A stretch of DNA of 64,000 nt from Haliclystus octoradiatus (Eukaryota; Cnidaria; Staurozoa; Stauromedusae; Haliclystidae), in assembly GCA_916610825.1 (NCBI GenBank), contig OU744448.1, forward strand, positions 16,429,936 through 16,493,935, written 5' to 3'. Of the stretch, positions 60,480 through 64,000 are shown piece by piece. Position numbers and translations under genes: made by a program. Position 1 is the stretch's first letter. Each line of letters starts with the position of its first letter. The notes beneath the pieces are model-generated. The model did no database searches and had not been told where the DNA came from. It saw only the letters and a list, made by a program, of their open reading frames with translations.

Positions 60480-62192
60480 AGTCTCAAAATGACCAAAAAC
60501 AATGCTTAATTCCAAAGGGAATTCGGAATTAACAAAAACAGCTCAAAATGACCAAAAACAATGCTGAATTCCTAAGGGAATTCGAATTTGACAAAAACAG
60601 CTCATAATGACCAAAAACAATGCTGAATTCCCAAGGGAATTCGAATTTAACAAAAACAGCTCAAAATGACCAAAAACAATGCTTAATTCCCAAGGGAAAT
60701 TGAATTTGACAAAAACAGCTCAAAATGACCAAAAACAATGCTCAATTCTCAAGGGAATTCGAATTTAAGAAAAACAGCTCAAAATGACCAAAAACAATGC
60801 TTAATTCCCAAGGGAATTCGAATTTGACAAAAACAGCTCAAAATGACCAAAAACAATGCTTAATTCTCAAGGGAATTCGAATTTGACAAAAACAATTCAA
60901 AATGACCAAATACATTTCTTAATTCCAAAGGGAAATCGGAATTGACAAAAACAGCTCAAAATGACCAAAAACAATGCTTAAGTCCTAAGGGAATTCGAAT
61001 TTGACAACAACAGCTCAAAATGACCAAAAACAATGCTTAAATCACAAGGGAATTCGAATTTGATAAAAACAGCTCAAAATGACCAAAAACAATGCTTAAT
61101 TCCCAAGGGAATTCGAATTTGACAAAAACAGCTCAAAATGACCAAAAACAATGCTTAATTCCAAAGGGAATTCGCAATTAACAAAAACAGCTCAAAATGA
61201 CCAAAAACAATGCTTAATTCCCAAGGGAATTCGAATTTGACAAAAACAGCTCAAAATGACCAAAAACAATGCTTAATTCTCAAGGGAATTCGAATTTGAC
61301 AAAAACAATTCAAAATGACCAAATACATTTCTTAATTCCAAAGGGAAATCGGAATTGACAAAAACAGCTCAAAATGACCAAAAACAATGCTTAAGTCCTA
61401 AGGGAATTCGAATTTGACAACAACAGCTCAAAATGACCAAAAACAATGCTTAAATCACAAGGGAATTCGAATTTGATAAAAACAGCTCAAAATGACCAAA
61501 AACAATGCTTAATTCCCAAGGGAATTCGAATTTGACAAAAACAGCTCAAAATGACCAAAAACAATGCTTAATTCCAAAGGGAATTCGCAATTAACAAAAA
61601 CAGCTCAAAATGACCAAAAACAATGCTTAATTCCAAAGGGAATTCGCAATTAACAAAAACAGCTCAAAATGACCAAAAACAATGCTTAATTCTCAAGGGA
61701 ATTCGAATTTGACAAAAACAATTCAAAATGACCGAATACATTGCTTAATTCCCAAGGGAATTCGAATTTGATAAAAACAGCTCAAAATGACCAAAAACAA
61801 TGCTTAAATCCCAAAAGACTTCGAATTTGACAAAAACAGCTCATAATGATCAAAAACAATGCTCAATTCCCAAGGGAATTCGAATTTGAAAAAAACAGCT
61901 CAAAATGACCAAATACAATGCTTAATTCACAAGGGAATTCGAATTTGATAAAAACAGCTCAAAATGACAAAAAACATTGCTTAATTCCCAAGGGAAATCG
62001 AATTTGACAAAAACAACTCAAAATGACCAAACACAATGCTTAATTCCCAAGGAAATTCGGAATTAACAAAAACAGCTCAAAGTGACCAAAAACAATGTTT
62101 GATTCCCAAGGGAATTCGAATTTGACAAAAACAACTCAAAATGTCCAAATACAATGCTTAATTCCCAAGAGAATTCGAATTTGACAAAAAAA
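60480..62192 (+). repeat. Type-A derivative with fresh 413-bp duplication (29 monomers)
   Basis: The first 12 monomers follow type A. Seven of them (canonical to CGCAATTAAC) are then repeated with the rare CATTTCTT and AAATCACAAGG changes in both copies. CATTTCTT lies at 60,913 and 61,326, exactly 413 bp apart. The rest follows type A to the second GGTCTC. GATCAAAAAC near 61,848 is private. Confidence 0.9.
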
Positions 62193-64000
62193 GGTCTCAA
62201 AATGACCAAAAACAATGCTTAATTCCAAAGGGAATTCGGAATTAACAAAAACAGCTCAAAATGACCAAAAACAATGCTGAATTCCTAAGGGAATTCGAAT
62301 TTGACAAAAACAGCTCATAATGACCAAAAACAATGCTGAATTCCCAAGGGAATTCGAATTTAACAAAAACAGCTCAAAATGACCAAAAACAATGCTTAAT
62401 TCCCAAGGGAAATTGAATTTGACAAAAACAGCTCAAAATGACCAAAAACAATGCTCAATTCTCAAGGGAATTCGAATTTAAGAAAAACAGCTCAAAATGA
62501 CCAAAAACAATGCTTAATTCCCAAGGGAATTCGAATTTGACAAAAACAGCTCAAAATGACCAAAAACAATGCTTAATTCTCAAGGGAATTCGAATTTGAC
62601 AAAAACAATTCAAAATGACCAAATACATTGCTTAATTCCAAAGGGAAATCGGAATTAACAAAAACAGCTCAAAATGACCAAAAACAATGCTTAATTCCCA
62701 AGGGAATTCGAATTTGACAAAAACAGCTCAAAATGACCAAAAACAATGTTTAATTCCAAAGGGAATTCGCAATTAACAAAAACAGCTCAAAATGACCAAA
62801 AACAATGCTTAATTCCAAAGGGAATTCGAATTTGACAAAAACAGCTCAAAATGACCAAAAACAATGCTTAAGTCCTAAGGGAATTCGAATTTGACAACAA
62901 CAGCTCAAAATGACCAAAAACAATGCTTAAATCCCAAGGGAATTCGAATTTGATAAAAACAGCTCAAAATGACCAAAAACAATGCTTAATTCCCAAGGGA
63001 ATTCGAATTTGACAAAAACAGCTCAAAATGACCAAAAACAATGTTTAATTCCAAAGGGAATTCGCAATTAACAAAAACAGCTCAAAATGACCAAAAACAA
63101 TGCTTAATTCCAAAGGGAATTCGCAATTAACAAAAACAGCTCAAAATGACCAAAAACAATGCTTAATTCTCAAGGGAATTCGAATTTGACAAAAACAATT
63201 CAAAATGACCGAATACATTGCTTAATTCCCAAGGGAATTCGAATTTGATAAAAACAGCTCAAAATGACCAAAAACAATGCTTAAATCCCAAAAGACTTCG
63301 AATTTGACAAAAACAGCTCATAATGACCAAAAACAATGCTCAATTCCCAAGGGAATTCGAATTTGAAAAAAACAGCTCAAAATGACCAAATACAATGCTT
63401 AATTCACAAGGGAATTCGAATTTGATAAAAACAGCTCAAAATGACAAAAAACATTGCTTAATTCCCAAGGGAAATCGAATTTGACAAAAACAACTCAAAA
63501 TGACCAAACACAATGCTTAAATCACAAGGAAATTCGGAATTAACAAAAACAGCTCAAAGTGACCAAAAACAATGCTTAATTCCCAATGGAATTCGAATTT
63601 GATAAAAACAGCTCAAAATGACCAAAAACAATGCTTAATTCTCAAGGGAATTCGAATTTGACAAAAACAATTCAAAATGACCAAATACATTGCTTAATTC
63701 CAAAGGGAAATCGGAATTAACAAAAACAGCTCAAAATGACCAAAAACAATGCTTAAGTCCTAAGGGAATTCGAATTTGACAACAACAGCTCAAAATGACC
63801 AAAAACAATGCTTAAATCCCAAGGGAATTCGAATTTGATAAAAACAGCTCAAAATGACCAAAAACAATGCTTAATTCCCAAGGGAATTCGAATTTGACAA
63901 AAACAACTCAAAATGACCAAAAACAATGCTTAATTCCAAAGGGAATTTGTAATTAACAAAAACAGTTCAAAAAGACCAAAAACAATGCTTAATTCCCAAG
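62193..64000 (+). repeat. Mosaic type-A derivative at window end
   Basis: After three shared monomers the order re-enters at GGAAATTG and runs to GAAATCGG. It then has a canonical, a GTTTAATTCC/CGCAATTAAC and a chimeric monomer (62,811-62,869), and restarts at TAAGTCC. It continues in type-A order to CAAAGTGACC, then CCCAATGG and the CTCAAG run, and a GGAATTTGTAATT monomer near 63,940. The unit is cut by the window edge. Confidence 0.7.
62811..62869 (+). repeat. Chimeric monomer
   Basis: The front half has CCAAAGGGAATTCG as in the CGCAATTAAC monomers around it, while the rear half has AATTTGACAAAAACAGCTC as in canonical monomers. The next monomer restarts at TAAGTCC. This is what one expects at an exchange inside the shared GGGAATTCG stretch. 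Confidence 0.7.

Larger units (their letters stand above)
1..64000 (+). repeat. 59-bp satellite array filling the whole window
   Basis: Seen directly: one AT-rich unit of 59 bp repeats head to tail from the first to the last base, about 1,084 times, always in the same orientation. Most copies carry recognisable blocks such as GGGAATTCGAATTTGAC, CAGCTCAAAATGACC and ACAATGCTT. Length variants are 57-58 bp (one A lost after GACC, or AACTGCTC replacing AACAGCTC) and 60-61 bp (extra A residues, or the GGTCTC variant). The written strand is rich in A (27 A against 12 T in the consensus copy). No unrelated insert interrupts the array, so stretches without a gene hold only this repeat. Known in general: long uniform arrays with higher-order structure are typical of centromeric or heterochromatic satellites. 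Inferred: a eukaryotic chromosome. Species and chromosomal location cannot be read from the sequence. Confidence 0.98.

Noticed and set aside
1..64000. CRISPR array
   Set aside because: Copies are contiguous with no unique spacers, and the variation is that of diverged satellite monomers. No cas-like gene is present.
1..64000. CENP-B box
   Set aside because: TTCG followed by A-rich sequence occurs in each monomer, but the required A and CGGG positions of the box are not met in the consensus or in the CGGAATTAAC variants.
1..64000. Identity with the Vicia faba FokI satellite
   Set aside because: The 59-bp length agrees, but I saw no FokI recognition sequence (GGATG or CATCC) in the monomers, and I cannot run a database comparison. 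Only the length match is recorded.
1..64000. Telomeric or subtelomeric repeats
   Set aside because: No TTTAGGG, TTAGGG or TTAGG runs or their complements are seen.
1..64000. Embedded transposable elements or inverted array segments
   Set aside because: No break in the 59-bp register beyond 1-2 bp indels, no terminal repeats or coding remnants, and no monomer in reverse orientation was found.
1..64000. Promoters, terminators or CAAT-type motifs
   Set aside because: CAAT and A-rich motifs are part of every monomer and carry no positional information. No TATA-like element or transcription unit could be supported.
1..64000. Assembly artefact as the cause of all duplications
   Set aside because: Cannot be excluded without reads. 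However, many copies differ by scattered private substitutions and have distinct joins, which argues for real sequence at least for the older units. The youngest steps (413 bp at 60.8 kb, 238 bp at 24.5 kb) deserve read-level checking.

Overview
The whole 64-kb window is one uninterrupted satellite-DNA array. It is made of about 1,084 head-to-tail copies of an AT-rich monomer whose usual length is 59 bp (20 G/C bases of 59 in the consensus copy at 1,415-1,473). Every monomer I read lies in the same orientation. I saw no unique sequence, transposable element, RNA gene, telomeric repeat or believable protein gene between copies. This points to a eukaryotic chromosome, in a centromeric, pericentromeric or other heterochromatic block, resolved by long reads. 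The species cannot be named from the sequence. A 59-bp period is known from the FokI satellite of Vicia faba, but I saw no GGATG/CATCC site here, so only the unit length agrees.

The monomers are not interchangeable. About 30-45 diagnostic monomer types, told apart by fixed substitutions and 1-2 bp indels, recur in fixed orders and form higher-order repeats (HORs). Two main HORs can be read. Type A is a 30-monomer unit of 1,774 bp (complete at 9,526, 16,020, 56,932 and 58,706). Type B is a 44-monomer unit of 2,596 bp (complete at 51,148 and 54,336). The two share an 11-monomer block after the boundary and a 5-monomer block before it, and differ in the middle. I used a monomer with a 2-bp insertion that creates GGTCTC as a phase marker, and most block boundaries below are set on it.

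Layout: 1-9.5 kb is type-B-like, with an internal 21-monomer segment amplified in tandem. 9.5-18.9 kb alternates types A and B, and much of 6.9-12.5 kb is repeated at 13.4-18.9 kb. 17.8-31 kb is a patchwork of A-derived pieces with several local duplications (413, 238, 177 and 118 bp) and poly-A variants. 31-39.7 kb is a rearranged B-derived region with a 1,533-bp 26-mer. 39.7-46.3 kb holds a private-variant island and a 1,831-bp unit. 46.3-51.1 kb is a 2,771-bp unit present almost twice. 51.1-62.2 kb is the most regular part: B, a 10-mer fragment, B, A, A, then an A copy with a fresh 413-bp duplication. 62.2-64 kb is a mosaic A derivative.

No genes work together here. What the window records is the history of the array: unequal exchange in monomer register, chimeric monomers at exchange points, and repeated local amplification. 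The consensus monomer carries a 16-bp dyad, an overlapping 10-bp palindrome and three A-tracts spaced about one helical turn apart. Three monomers make 177 bp, close to a nucleosome repeat. These properties would suit a structural role in chromatin, but that role is inferred.
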